Shown here one piece after another: positions 1-8,302 of a stretch of 64,000 nt of DNA. This DNA comes from CAIZQW01 sp942493055 (lineage in GTDB: Bacteria > Verrucomicrobiota > Kiritimatiellia > RFP12 > UBA1067). The notes beneath the pieces are model-generated. The model saw only the letters and a program-made list of their open reading frames with translations. It did no database searches and was not told the origin of the DNA. The position numbers and the translations under genes are program-made. The stretch spans positions 1,860,001 to 1,924,000 of the forward strand of contig OW818680.1 of NCBI GenBank assembly GCA_942493055.1. Reading direction: 5' to 3'. The number at the start of each line of letters is the position of its first letter. The stretch's first letter is position 1.

Positions 1-307
1 GATCCGTGGCCAAAGGACATTGATTAAACAAGCCCATCATGATAGAGGTGATGGGCAATCCAGTCTGCTGCATCTGCTCCTTGTAACGGGCCCGCGTTTC
101 AGGCTTGTAAACATCCAACTCATCAGCAGGACTTCCAGCGGAAACCTCCACGCCGTCAAATCCCGCCTGCTTGGCTTGCACAAGCCCCATCGTGCACGTT
201 CCCACGCGAATACGCGTACCATCGGAGGCCGCCCAGACAGACGCCGGCACAAAAGTTCCCGCAACCAACGTCGACGCGCGCATCACAAATTGACGTCTTG
301 AAAACAT
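1..307 (-). CDS. Secreted sugar isomerase/epimerase-like TIM-barrel protein (partial, 3' end outside window)
   Basis: Reading the minus strand from an ATG at 307 gives an uninterrupted frame to the window edge. It opens MFSRRQF, a Tat-like twin-arginine signal, followed by a hydrophobic stretch ending near VWAA, then VGTCTMG and QAGFDGVEVS. That last pattern is the beta-strand 1-2 start of the AP-endonuclease-2/xylose-isomerase-like TIM barrel. A GAAGGAGA ribosome site sits just upstream. It is the last visible gene of the minus-strand run 3871-2594, 2440-1643, 1628-384. Substrate is not readable from the fragment; by context it acts on a sugar or keto-sugar outside the cytoplasm. Confidence 0.75.
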   Translation of the reverse strand, partial: MFSRRQFVMRASTLVAGTFVPASVWAASDGTRIRVGTCTMGLVQAKQAGFDGVEVSAGSPADELDVYKPETRARYKEQMQQTGLPITSIMMGLFNQCPLATD

Positions 308-346
308 CGTTCGATCTCCTTCTCTATAGGCCTGAACCCCGACCTG

Positions 347-372
347 TCCACCGTAGCCTTGGCGTAGGCGGA
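347..372. repeat. Short palindromic intergenic repeat (CCGTAGCCTTGGCG type)
   Basis: TCCACCGTAGCC and GGCGTAGGCGGA can fold on each other. Close relatives occur at 2561-2584 and 9666-9694, always between genes. Adjacent CCTGAACCCC and CCCTGAACCCTC words (331-340, 373-386) recur at 48795-48812. Confidence 0.6.
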
Positions 373-383
373 ACCCTGAACCC

Positions 384-1628
384 TCAAACCCTTAATCCTG
401 CCAGACGGCCATCGAGACGTTCGGTGTCCTTGATAATTTCATCCCACGTGACAATGTTACCGGTATAGGCCGCTTTACGCCCCATGATCGTAATGATGCA
501 GCTCTGCACACTCGGCGCGACCGTCGGGTTGGTGAAGTCTGCCTTCTTGATGGCATCATAAAAGGCGATGACATTGTTAAATGCGCCGTCGCGGTAGATC
601 TGCTTGGTAGCACCGCCACGATAGAAGTTCTGGCCGCGGATCATCACAGTGCCGCCATACGCTGTTTCCAGCACACCCTTGCTTCCGAGTACACGGCAAA
701 CAATGCCATCCGGTTGCGTGCCATGCCCCTCGAACTGGCGCGAGCTGAATACCATGCCAACATTGTTGGGGTATTTGAAGTGAACCGTGAAATGATCCCA
801 GCAATCCCCTGCATCTACACGCACCTTGCGTCCGCCTGTGCCATACGCATTGACAGGTGGCGTCTGACAGACCCAGTTCATCACATCAAGGCAGTGGATG
901 TTCTGCTCCGTGATGATGTCACCGGAGAGCGCCTTATCAAAAACCCAGTTGCTGATGCGTCCGTCGCCCTCATCCGTCGCAGCCTGTTTACCAAGCCGTC
1001 CGCAATGATAGAAGACCTCGCCAAAGGCCAACTCGCCGATCGCGCCTTCGTGGACGCGTTTGATCGCCTCCTGGTAAAACGCTGTTGAGCGCGTCTGGAA
1101 GTCCACCAGGAAACAGAGCTTCTTCTCCCCCGCCATTTTGGCGCTGGCCTCAATGGAGCGGCATCCCGGCACATCCACGGCAATCGGTTTCGCAACATAG
1201 ACATTCACGCCCGCCTCCACGGCAGCAGCAGCCTGTTCCGGATGGAAATAAGGCGGCGACATGATCGCTACCATGTCCGGCTTCGCCTCGAGCACACGCT
1301 TGTAGCCACTTAATCCCGAGAAGCAACGCTCCTTCGCCACACCCAATTTTTCGCCCACCTTCTCGGCCTTGGCCTGAAAATAGTCGCTGACTGCGCAGAT
1401 TTCATAGCCGCCGTGTTGCCGGAAGAGATTCGCCATGAATTGTCCACGGCCACCGCAGCCTATAAGACCAATCTTCACCTTTGCGCCCGACAGATTAATC
1501 GCGGGGGCCGCTGGCTGCACTTCTTGCGCGCGTAACTGTGATGTAAGGGTAGCAGCCCCCATCGCCGCCACGAAATGACGACGTGAAAAGCCCGGCTTGA
1601 CTGATTTATGAGTATCCTGTGTATTCAT
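384..1628 (-). CDS. Exported Gfo/Idh/MocA family oxidoreductase
   Basis: A 414-residue NAD(P)-dependent oxidoreductase. Residues about 14-35 (FSRRHFVAAMGAATLTSQ) form a twin-arginine signal. The Rossmann fold follows with IGLIGCGGRG and the dinucleotide-binding acidic strand end at CAVSDYF. The EAKPDMVAIMSPP strand and the conserved lysine motif AKPIAVD (usually EKP) lie before a C-terminal Gfo/Idh beta-sheet domain. Start chosen at the ATG preceded by AAAAGGAG. The gap to the upstream TIM-barrel gene is only 14 bases, so they are co-transcribed. Family members oxidise or reduce sugars and keto-sugars; the exact substrate is unknown. Confidence 0.88.
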   Translation of the reverse strand: MNTQDTHKSVKPGFSRRHFVAAMGAATLTSQLRAQEVQPAAPAINLSGAKVKIGLIGCGGRGQFMANLFRQHGGYEICAVSDYFQAKAEKVGEKLGVAKERCFSGLSGYKRVLEAKPDMVAIMSPPYFHPEQAAAAVEAGVNVYVAKPIAVDVPGCRSIEASAKMAGEKKLCFLVDFQTRSTAFYQEAIKRVHEGAIGELAFGEVFYHCGRLGKQAATDEGDGRISNWVFDKALSGDIITEQNIHCLDVMNWVCQTPPVNAYGTGGRKVRVDAGDCWDHFTVHFKYPNNVGMVFSSRQFEGHGTQPDGIVCRVLGSKGVLETAYGGTVMIRGQNFYRGGATKQIYRDGAFNNVIAFYDAIKKADFTNPTVAPSVQSCIITIMGRKAAYTGNIVTWDEIIKDTERLDGRLAGLRV

Positions 1629-1642
1629 ACCATGTTCTCCTT

Positions 1643-2440
1643 TTACTTCTTAACTGTCAGTTTATTCCATGTGTCGATGGAACGTTTAAGGTGTTCGCTC
1701 TCCGGCAATTTAATGCCATAGCATTGAAGCCCGACCATGCCCTTGTAGTTCATTTCAGCCAATGTCTGAAGCAACTGGGCATTATCAAAATTGCCGACAT
1801 CCAAGGGGCAGATGAGATTATCCCAACCCTTCAATTCTATTGTTGCTCCATTCGTGCCGACCATGAAGAGTTTTTCAGGGTTCGCCTTCAGCAACGGCCG
1901 ATAGTCCTTCGCCCCCTCCATGTGAAGCCAGTGGCAGACGATAAAACAGTATCCGACGTTCGGCAGGTTGACCTTGTTGACAATCTCAATAGCGAAGGGC
2001 ACGGCTTCGCAATAGGTCTTCACATGATTGTAGACCGCAATACGTAACTGATGTTTCGCTGCACGTTCCCCTAGGTCCTTCAACAGTTTCACTGTGGGTT
2101 CGACGCCTTCCGGTGCGCCAGCGGGATATCCGCTTAATGCAAGCTCGATCACCGTCTCGCGCCCTTTCAGCGGTGCCATGAAGGCTTCAAGCTTTTCTAG
2201 AGGAAATGGCTTGCGGATGTCGTGAGTGATATAGGTCTTCCCAATAATCATTTTCGCGTCATCCGCCGCTTTGATCCGTTGTTCTAAATCCGCCCCGGTT
2301 ACAAAGGGAATCTCACAGCCGTCATAGCCAAGAGCCTTGAGCTCAGCAGGTGACGACTTCACGCAATACGGAAAAATCTTCGGCACCGCATGACTTTGCA
2401 ACACAATCATGGCTCCAAGCACCATCATCATCCTTCTCAT
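1643..2440 (-). CDS. Secreted sugar isomerase/epimerase-like TIM-barrel protein
   Basis: 265 residues with a short N-terminal signal peptide (MRRMMMVLGAMIVLQSHA) followed by a TIM barrel of the AP-endonuclease-2 type: ELKALGYDGCEIPF for strand 1, then IAVYNH and IVCHWLHMEG near the metal-binding end. Start has a GGAGGG site. It sits between two exported Gfo/Idh/MocA oxidoreductases. Related proteins in keto-sugar pathways act as isomerases or as 1,2-eliminating lyases on 3-keto-glycosides; which of these applies here is inference from context. Confidence 0.8.
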   Translation of the reverse strand: MRRMMMVLGAMIVLQSHAVPKIFPYCVKSSPAELKALGYDGCEIPFVTGADLEQRIKAADDAKMIIGKTYITHDIRKPFPLEKLEAFMAPLKGRETVIELALSGYPAGAPEGVEPTVKLLKDLGERAAKHQLRIAVYNHVKTYCEAVPFAIEIVNKVNLPNVGYCFIVCHWLHMEGAKDYRPLLKANPEKLFMVGTNGATIELKGWDNLICPLDVGNFDNAQLLQTLAEMNYKGMVGLQCYGIKLPESEHLKRSIDTWNKLTVKK

Positions 2441-2475
2441 TTATCCCTCCTTAACAAAAGCTCCTCACTGCATCA

Positions 2476-2556
2476 ACTTATTGACACTTCCCAACTTACT
2501 GACACTTACTGACACTTCCCAACTTACTGACACTTACTGACACTTCCCAACTTCCC
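2476..2556. repeat. 28-bp tandem word repeat (ACTTACTGACACTT)
   Basis: The pattern CCCAACTTACTGACACTT repeats with a 28-base period (starts near 2491, 2519, 2547), about 2.7 units, inside the gap between two co-directional genes. The same words recur at 63439-63489. Confidence 0.8.
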
Positions 2557-2560
2557 CTGG

Positions 2561-2584
2561 CCGCCGTAGCCTTGGCGAAGGTGG
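2561..2584. repeat. Short palindromic intergenic repeat (CCGCCGTAGCC type)
   Basis: CCGCC and a GGTGG end flank GTAGCCTTGGCGAA, giving a small hairpin directly after the tandem repeat and 10 bases before the stop of the next gene. It belongs to the family at 347-372 and 9666-9694. Confidence 0.6.
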
Positions 2585-2593
2585 CTGATACTC

Positions 2594-3871
2594 TCACCCC
2601 TGCTTTCCCCAGTCGCGCGGCGCGGGCGCTGTTGCGAGTTTATTGGCTTCCGCGTCATCGAGGAACTCATTCTTCTTTGAATCCCATTTGACCTTGCGAC
2701 CGAGGCGGATGGAAATATCGGCCGCGTGAAGCCCTAGATGAATGGAGTGCATGGCGTCTGCCGGATAGGTCGTTTTTTCGCGCGACTTGACACACGCGGC
2801 GAAGTTCTTGTGTTCACTCGTGGCGATCTGCCGATATTTCGAAGTTTCAGGGGTGTACTTCGTCTTCAGAATCGCCTCATCGCTGGCCTTCAGTTGAGCA
2901 TTCCAACTATCATTGCCCACCCAGCCCTTTGACCCATAAATTTTGATGCCATTGCCTCCGTGCTTAAGGTTGACAACCACACCGTTGGAATAGGTGATGT
3001 CCACATCAAACTCAACCGGCACATCGGTCAACGAATTCGTCGGGATCATGCCCTTGCCGCTGATCTCTACAGGCAGAACATCCGGCGCATTCGCACACAA
3101 CTGCGCGGTATCAAACAGGTGCGCACCCCAGTCCAAGATGGTGCCATTACCAAAATTACGTACGACACGCCATCCCCAGGGATCAATAAACTGCTTTTGG
3201 AAAGGTATCAGAGGGGATGGTCCTGTATAGAGATTGTAATTCAGTTCCTCCGGGATCGGAACGTCCTTGGCTGGAGGCGGAAGCGTCTGATAGCGTGGCA
3301 GGGTCACTTCGACACGCTGCACATCGCCAATCGCACCATTCCGGCACCATTCGACCATCTTATGATAATGCGGCAAGGAGCGGTCTTCGAGTCCAGTTTG
3401 AAAAACTGCCTGATGCTTTTTCATACAATCCAGAAGTGCAAAACCTTCCGAGATGAATTTCGTGGGCTTTTCGCAAAAAACATCCTTCCCTGCCTCGAGT
3501 GCCATCATGGCCATCGTAATATGCCAGTGCTCGGGCGTACTGATGACTACGGCATCTATTGATTTATCAGAAATAATCTGCCGGAAATCCTGAACCGCTT
3601 TGCAGTCTGAGTTCTTATACGTTGCGTCAATCGTCTTCTTTGCCCCGTCCATCCGGCTCCGCACGGCATCGCATACCGCAACGATTCGCACATCATCAAT
3701 GGAGAGGAAATTGCGGATGTTGACCCCCATCCCATGGGTTCCTGCCCCGATGCATCCCAGCGTGATCTTTTTCGATGGCGCGGCCTGACCCAGTACATGT
3801 GACGGGATGATGGCTGGCATCGCAAAGGCCGCACTTGCCGCTTGAACAAAAACTCTCCGTGATACGTTCAT
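2594..3871 (-). CDS. Exported Gfo/Idh/MocA family oxidoreductase
   Basis: 425 residues. Twin-arginine signal VSRRVFVQAASAAF near residues 3-16, then the Rossmann motif LGCIGAGTHGMG, acidic residue after strand 2 (VAVCDAV), VVISTPEHWH and the conserved EKP motif (DVFCEKPTKF). The C-terminal substrate domain carries DWGAHLFD, the usual active-site His/Asp region. It is the promoter-proximal gene of the minus-strand run and is divergent from the AraC regulator at 3963 across a 91-base gap, so that regulator probably controls it. Typical length and fold for exported family members; substrate unknown. Confidence 0.88.
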   Translation of the reverse strand: MNVSRRVFVQAASAAFAMPAIIPSHVLGQAAPSKKITLGCIGAGTHGMGVNIRNFLSIDDVRIVAVCDAVRSRMDGAKKTIDATYKNSDCKAVQDFRQIISDKSIDAVVISTPEHWHITMAMMALEAGKDVFCEKPTKFISEGFALLDCMKKHQAVFQTGLEDRSLPHYHKMVEWCRNGAIGDVQRVEVTLPRYQTLPPPAKDVPIPEELNYNLYTGPSPLIPFQKQFIDPWGWRVVRNFGNGTILDWGAHLFDTAQLCANAPDVLPVEISGKGMIPTNSLTDVPVEFDVDITYSNGVVVNLKHGGNGIKIYGSKGWVGNDSWNAQLKASDEAILKTKYTPETSKYRQIATSEHKNFAACVKSREKTTYPADAMHSIHLGLHAADISIRLGRKVKWDSKKNEFLDDAEANKLATAPAPRDWGKQG

Positions 3872-3962
3872 AATTCATTTTCCCTTAAATATGTTGATTA
3901 GTAAACCAAATAATAATGTTTTCAGCTTGTAAGATTAAGCCAAAAATTTGTAAAATAAAGAC

Positions 3963-4709
3963 ATGAAAAAGAAAAACATCCAGCAGGCCTTTTTAGAAGC
4001 CACAGGAGGCAATGTGAGTCACTTCCAGCAATTACTGGAGGTGATCCCTGATGTAGCCTTTTTTATGAAGGACCGCCAAGGGCGCTTTGTGATGCACAAC
4101 CATCGGGCCTGTGAATTTTGCCGGGTGAAGCACGAGAGCGAGACGTATGGCAAGACCGACTATGATTTCTTTCCCAAGGATCAGGCTGATGAGTATGTGC
4201 GCGGCGACAGGGAAGTCATGCGAACCGGCAAGCCCATCATCAACGCGATCTGCCCTGCCCCTGGCGTAACCGATCAACTGATTGTCTACAGCAAAGTGCC
4301 TGTTTACAACCCCAAGCGGAAGGTCATCGGCATCGCGGGTATCTACCGCATCATTGATGGGATGCGCGACCTGCCCCAGTGGCATGGCCGCTTTGCGCAG
4401 ACACTGGCCTATATCCACAAAAATTACATGCAGCCGATCCGGACAGACGAACTTGCAAAAATGGCTGGCGTCTCCAAGCGGCAACTTGACCGGCGCTTTA
4501 TCCGGTTGTTCAATGCGAACCCGAATGAGTATTTGCAGCGTGTGCGCATCAATGCCGCACGCGAGCTGCTGGAGACGAGTGACCGTACCATCACCGACAT
4601 CGCTCAATCCTGCGGGTTCTATGACCACAGCCACTTCACAAAGACCTTCAAAGGGGTCATGTCCTGCACCCCCTTCACCTACCGAAAAAGACATCTGCTC
4701 CAGACCTAA
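3963..4709 (+). CDS. PAS-domain AraC family transcriptional regulator
   Basis: 248 residues. Residues about 20-125 are a PAS domain (VIPDVAFFMKDRQGRFVMHN through VIGIAGIYRII) that senses a small ligand. Residues about 140-245 hold the double helix-turn-helix of AraC proteins: TDELAKMAGVSKRQLDRRF and TITDIAQSCGFYDHSHFTKT. It is a cytoplasmic DNA-binding protein. Divergent placement against the exported oxidoreductase gene at 3871 suggests it activates that sugar module, with operators in the shared 91-base AT-rich gap. The sensed ligand cannot be told. Confidence 0.88.
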   Translation: MKKKNIQQAFLEATGGNVSHFQQLLEVIPDVAFFMKDRQGRFVMHNHRACEFCRVKHESETYGKTDYDFFPKDQADEYVRGDREVMRTGKPIINAICPAPGVTDQLIVYSKVPVYNPKRKVIGIAGIYRIIDGMRDLPQWHGRFAQTLAYIHKNYMQPIRTDELAKMAGVSKRQLDRRFIRLFNANPNEYLQRVRINAARELLETSDRTITDIAQSCGFYDHSHFTKTFKGVMSCTPFTYRKRHLLQT

Positions 4710-4754
4710 AAGACACATTGCCTTTTGGCCCACATTCGTCTATGATGATGCGCA

Positions 4755-5942
4755 ATGAATTCAAGACGTGAAGCTATTTTTGTTCTAACCCGCTGGCTGG
4801 CGACCCGCGACTTCCCTGACCGCATGATTATTGATCATCCTGATCATGCTTTTATTATGGATATGGTCTATACCACCATACGCCGTTACCGTTCGCTCAA
4901 CTGGGTGCTCGAGCAACTCGTGAAAAAGATGCCCAAAGGCGAAACCGAGGCCGCTTTGCTCCTGGGCGCGGCACAAATCTTGTTCATGCCGGATGTTGCA
5001 GAATATGCTGCCGTCAATGAAACCGTCGAAGCAGCAAAGCTCACCTCCAAGCAGGCTGCAGGACTCGTCAATGCGGTGCTGCGCAACATTTTGCGGAGTC
5101 TGGAGCCGACGCGCAAAGCCCTCTCCGAGCAATCCATCGGCATTCGCCTGTCGCACCCTGACGCCCTGATCACACGCTGGCAGGAACGCTTTGACGACGC
5201 CGAAGTTATCGCGCTGTGCGAATGGAACAATACAGCGCCTGAAACCTACCTCGCCTGGGCTCCTGGCGCGGAACAGCCCTTCACGCCCCTGCCCCATGGC
5301 ACACGCATCGAAGCAGTCCCTGGCTATGCGGAGGGCCGCTTTATTGTACAAGACCCTGCAACAGATGCAGCCATCAGCTTGATGAATATTCAACCCGGCT
5401 CGCGCGTCCTCGATGCCTGTGCAGCCCCCGGCGGCAAGACCATCCAGATCGCCTGGCGTATGCAGGGCGGCACACTGGTCGCCCTGGATATGTATGAAGA
5501 CCGCCTGCAAACCTTGAAAGCCAATCTTGCCCGGACAAACCTGCCCAACGTGACTGTTGCGCAGGGCGATCTCATCAATGATTGCGCGCGTATTCAGGCT
5601 GAACATGGCCTGTTTGACCGCATCCTGCTGGATGTGCCCTGTTCAAACACCGGCGTGTTGCGCCGCCGTCCTGACGCACGCTGGCGCTGGACAACGAAGC
5701 GCATGAAGAGACTCTGCGAGACGCAGGCAAAGCTTCTCGAGTCAGCCTACACGCTCCTTGCGCCAGGCGGACGTATCGTCTATTCGACATGCAGCTTGGA
5801 GGCTGAAGAGAATCGCAAACAGATCGCCCTCTTCCGCAAGGCGCATCCGGATATCGAATGCATCGGTGTCGAAGAGCGTATACCGACGCGGAACAAGACC
5901 GACGGTGCCTTCGCCTGCGCCCTCGAGTTCGCAGCAAAATAA
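4755..5942 (+). CDS. rsmB: 16S rRNA m5C967 methyltransferase RsmB-like
   Basis: 395 residues. Residues 1-130 form the NusB-like RNA-binding domain (YAAVNETVEAAK, GLVNAVLRNI). The C-terminal Rossmann domain has the SAM motif DACAAPGGKT, the catalytic DVPCSNTGVLRRRPD cysteine loop and the second cysteine YSTCSLEAEEN. These are diagnostic for Fmu/Sun proteins, which methylate C967 of 16S rRNA with SAM in the cytoplasm. It is somewhat shorter than the roughly 430 residues of E. coli RsmB, mainly at the N-terminus and linker. A related m5C target cannot be excluded. Confidence 0.88.
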   Translation: MNSRREAIFVLTRWLATRDFPDRMIIDHPDHAFIMDMVYTTIRRYRSLNWVLEQLVKKMPKGETEAALLLGAAQILFMPDVAEYAAVNETVEAAKLTSKQAAGLVNAVLRNILRSLEPTRKALSEQSIGIRLSHPDALITRWQERFDDAEVIALCEWNNTAPETYLAWAPGAEQPFTPLPHGTRIEAVPGYAEGRFIVQDPATDAAISLMNIQPGSRVLDACAAPGGKTIQIAWRMQGGTLVALDMYEDRLQTLKANLARTNLPNVTVAQGDLINDCARIQAEHGLFDRILLDVPCSNTGVLRRRPDARWRWTTKRMKRLCETQAKLLESAYTLLAPGGRIVYSTCSLEAEENRKQIALFRKAHPDIECIGVEERIPTRNKTDGAFACALEFAAK

Positions 5943-5992
5943 TTATAACGTTAAACGAGATCAACATTGTCCATTGAGGGGGAACACAGACA

Positions 5993-7252
5993 ATGAGCAA
6001 GAAAATAAGCACATTCATCATGGGCGCGCTTTGCATTGCTGGCGTATGCGGTGCAGACACATCAACGTGGAGCGAATTTCGCGGAACGACACGCGATGGG
6101 AAGTCAACTGCCACTGGACTGCCCACCACGTGGAGCGAAACGGAGAACATTGTCTGGAAAACCGAACTCCCCGGTGAAGGGCACTCCTCGCCTGTCGTTG
6201 CCGACGGACGTATCTGGCTGACCCTGTCGCCCGATCAAGGTACGAACCGCCACCTGCTCTGCATTGATTTTAAAAGCGGAAAGATCACCAAAAACATCAA
6301 TCTTTTCCGCTACGATGCCACAGGCGAGCGCTACCATAAGATGAACAGCTATGCCACGCCGACACCGATTGTCGAGGGCAAGCGCGTCTATGTGACCTTT
6401 GCCAATCCCGGCACAGCCTGCCTCAATGCGGAGACGGGCGAGATCATCTGGCAACGCCAGGACATCACCAACCAGTACTATGATGTCGGCGCGGCAAGCT
6501 CCCCTGCCCTCTTCGGCAACAAGCTCATCCTCACCTGCGATGGAGAACCAGCTGCTGCGCGTTTCGTGACAGCTCTCGACAAGGACACGGGCAAGACCCT
6601 CTGGCGCACAGACCGCGTCTTTCCGAATCCGCTTCCAAAGTTCACACACTCCTCCTGCATCCCGATGGTTGCCACGGTCAATGGACGCGAGCAACTCATC
6701 AGCCCGGGTGCGAACGGCTTCCGCTCATACGACCTGGAGACCGGAAAAGAACTCTGGATTGCACGCCACGAAGCGTGGTCAACGGTTCCGCGTCCTGTCG
6801 TTGGAGACGGCATTGTTTATCTCTGCTCAGGCGTCATCAAGCCCGTCATGATGGCCATTCAGCTCGACAAAGCAAAGGGCGACATTACAGGCACGGATGC
6901 CATTCTCTGGTCCACAGACAAAGAAGTGCCTGACATGTCATCGCCTCTGCTGGCTGGCAACCGTCTCTACACGATCAAAACAGCCAAGCTCAGTTGTCTT
7001 GAGGCTAAGACAGGCAAAGTCATCTGGTCGCAAAATTTGAAGGGGCAGCACCTCTCCTCCATCGTGAGCGCTGAAAATCGCATGTACCTCTTTAACGTCA
7101 ACGGTGTCGGCTCTGTGGTCGGACTCGGCGACAGCTTCAATCTGATCTCCACCAATAAACTGGACTCCGGCTGCTACGCATCGCCCGCGATTGTGGACAA
7201 GTCCCTCATCGTCCGCACCCGCACCCACCTCTACCGCATCGAGAAGAGGTAA
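5993..7252 (+). CDS. Secreted PQQ-binding-like beta-propeller protein
   Basis: 419 residues with a signal peptide (MSKKISTFIMGALCIAGVCGA), then repeated propeller blades of the type GKTLWRTD, TGKELWIA and TGKVIWSQ spaced 40-60 residues. The opening FRGTTRDGKSTATGLPTTW is typical of the many exported propeller proteins of planctomycetes and relatives. A GAGGGGGAA ribosome site precedes the start. No catalytic motif of a quinoprotein dehydrogenase is evident, so it may be a binding or scaffold protein rather than an enzyme. Monocistronic, with a GC hairpin directly after the stop. Confidence 0.85.
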   Translation: MSKKISTFIMGALCIAGVCGADTSTWSEFRGTTRDGKSTATGLPTTWSETENIVWKTELPGEGHSSPVVADGRIWLTLSPDQGTNRHLLCIDFKSGKITKNINLFRYDATGERYHKMNSYATPTPIVEGKRVYVTFANPGTACLNAETGEIIWQRQDITNQYYDVGAASSPALFGNKLILTCDGEPAAARFVTALDKDTGKTLWRTDRVFPNPLPKFTHSSCIPMVATVNGREQLISPGANGFRSYDLETGKELWIARHEAWSTVPRPVVGDGIVYLCSGVIKPVMMAIQLDKAKGDITGTDAILWSTDKEVPDMSSPLLAGNRLYTIKTAKLSCLEAKTGKVIWSQNLKGQHLSSIVSAENRMYLFNVNGVGSVVGLGDSFNLISTNKLDSGCYASPAIVDKSLIVRTRTHLYRIEKR

Positions 7253-7260
7253 GCGAGCTT

Positions 7261-7278
7261 GGCACCGATGACGGTGCC
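7261..7278 (+). terminator. GC-rich hairpin after the PQQ-propeller gene
   Basis: GGCACCG, loop ATGA, CGGTGCC: a perfect 7-bp stem eight bases after the stop codon. No T-run follows, so it may be an mRNA-stabilising hairpin rather than a true intrinsic terminator. Confidence 0.5.
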
Positions 7279-7288
7279 CGTTGTAACA

Positions 7289-7330
7289 CGCGCCTTTTCT
7301 ATTTGTCACCACGCATGGCGTCAGCGCCAT
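7289..7330. repeat. REP hairpin, copy 1
   Basis: CGCGCC, a short T-rich spacer, GTCACCACGCATGGCG, TCAG, CGCCAT. It overlaps the 3' coding end of the RAYT gene, encoding the last residues YGADAMRGDK. Direct orientation relative to the copy at 8303-8344. Confidence 0.75.
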
Positions 7331-7583
7331 ACGTGCAAATATGGGCGACCATGTCATTCATCTCCAGACACCGCTCCCGCGACAATTTGGGTTGCGTAGT
7401 CGTATACGGATACGGAGAGAGGATCAGCACCCGGCCTTGTGCGCACAGATCAAAATACCGCGTCCCTGGTTTATACAAAGGAGGGAAGCCCGCATGCTTC
7501 AAAATAATCACACGGCCATGTGGCGACCGCACAATATCCTCCACAATAGCCTGCTCGCCGGGAGAAATAAAGGGCAGACGCAT
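7299..7583 (-). CDS. RAYT transposase, C-terminal segment in the -1 frame
   Basis: 94 codons reading PFISPGEQAIVEDI and ending YGADAMRGDK. This continues the upstream segment (7508-8293), whose own zero-frame tail (VCPLFLPASRLLW) looks frame-shifted at the same place. The first in-frame ATG (7583) has no ribosome site and lies inside the upstream frame, so independent translation is unlikely. Expression would need a -1 slip at the heptamer C CCT TTA (7574-7568) or the gene is broken by a 1-base loss. Confidence 0.6.
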   Translation of the reverse strand: MRLPFISPGEQAIVEDIVRSPHGRVIILKHAGFPPLYKPGTRYFDLCAQGRVLILSPYPYTTTQPKLSRERCLEMNDMVAHICTYGADAMRGDK

Positions 7584-8293
7584 ACAGCTCCTTTTTGGGA
7601 TGCCGCTTCCACCTCATCCCGAAAAACAGTTAACGACTCATCCGTCACGCTCCTCGAAACCTGTATCGCGTGCAGATACGGAGCCTCTAATAGAAACGGA
7701 TTTCCAAACCCCACCCACTTGAGAGGAGGGAGCACCGTTGGAAGACGGGCGCCATCCAGATGTTCCAGCCGAACAAACAAATCGGGATGTGCCCTTTTGA
7801 TGCAATATCGCCTGGGGTTGTCCCGGATATACTGCTTACACGCCTGTAGCGTATCCTGATTCAAGGCAATCACCTGGTGGTAGCCAGGCTCCCACACCTG
7901 AAGACTGGAGTCATCCTTCAACTTGCGGAGTTCCGATGTCACTCCGCTTTTGAAACCGCGAATGTATGTCCCTATCGACTGTTCCAGCGGCTTTTTTACA
8001 AACAGAATGCCATGCAGATGATCAGGCATCACAATCAGCATGGAAGTCTCGATACGATCATCACGTTCCGAGATCAGACGCCAGTGACGACAGACCGCCA
8101 ACCCTTCAGGCGAAAGATCAGTCTGGTTATCACGGCAAGTGCCAAACAACGGACGACGTGGGGCGGTCGAGAGGGTCACCATGTAAAACCCCGTCCGCTT
8201 ATAATCATGCCAGAATAACCGTTTCCCTTGCATGCCCATCAATATGCCATACTCACCCTGCCCCTGCAAGACTCCTTTGTGATCTCTATTCAT
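7508..8293 (-). CDS. REP-associated tyrosine transposase (RAYT), N-terminal segment
   Basis: 261 codons. The Y1-transposase core is visible: RTGFYMVTLST, MLIVMPDHLHGILF with the paired histidines of the HUH site, GTYIRGFKSGVTSELR, then WEPGYHQVIALNQDTL and KQYIRDNPRRY carrying the candidate catalytic tyrosine. These enzymes nick and rejoin single-stranded DNA at REP hairpins. The true start may be an internal ATG around residue 19-21, as the first 18 residues look unlike the family. The last 20 or so residues are out of the family's frame; see the C-terminal segment at 7299-7583. Confidence 0.8.
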   Translation of the reverse strand: MNRDHKGVLQGQGEYGILMGMQGKRLFWHDYKRTGFYMVTLSTAPRRPLFGTCRDNQTDLSPEGLAVCRHWRLISERDDRIETSMLIVMPDHLHGILFVKKPLEQSIGTYIRGFKSGVTSELRKLKDDSSLQVWEPGYHQVIALNQDTLQACKQYIRDNPRRYCIKRAHPDLFVRLEHLDGARLPTVLPPLKWVGFGNPFLLEAPYLHAIQVSRSVTDESLTVFRDEVEAASQKGAVCVCPLFLPASRLLWRILCGRHMAV

Positions 8294-8302
8294 CCATATG
8301 AC

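Noticed and set aside
2476..2556. Possible CRISPR array
   Set aside because: The units are contiguous with no unique spacers and there are no cas genes in the window.
4032..4733. Long minus-strand open frame opposite the AraC gene
   Set aside because: It lies wholly antisense to a well-supported regulator, lacks recognisable motifs and arises from the codon bias of the plus-strand gene.
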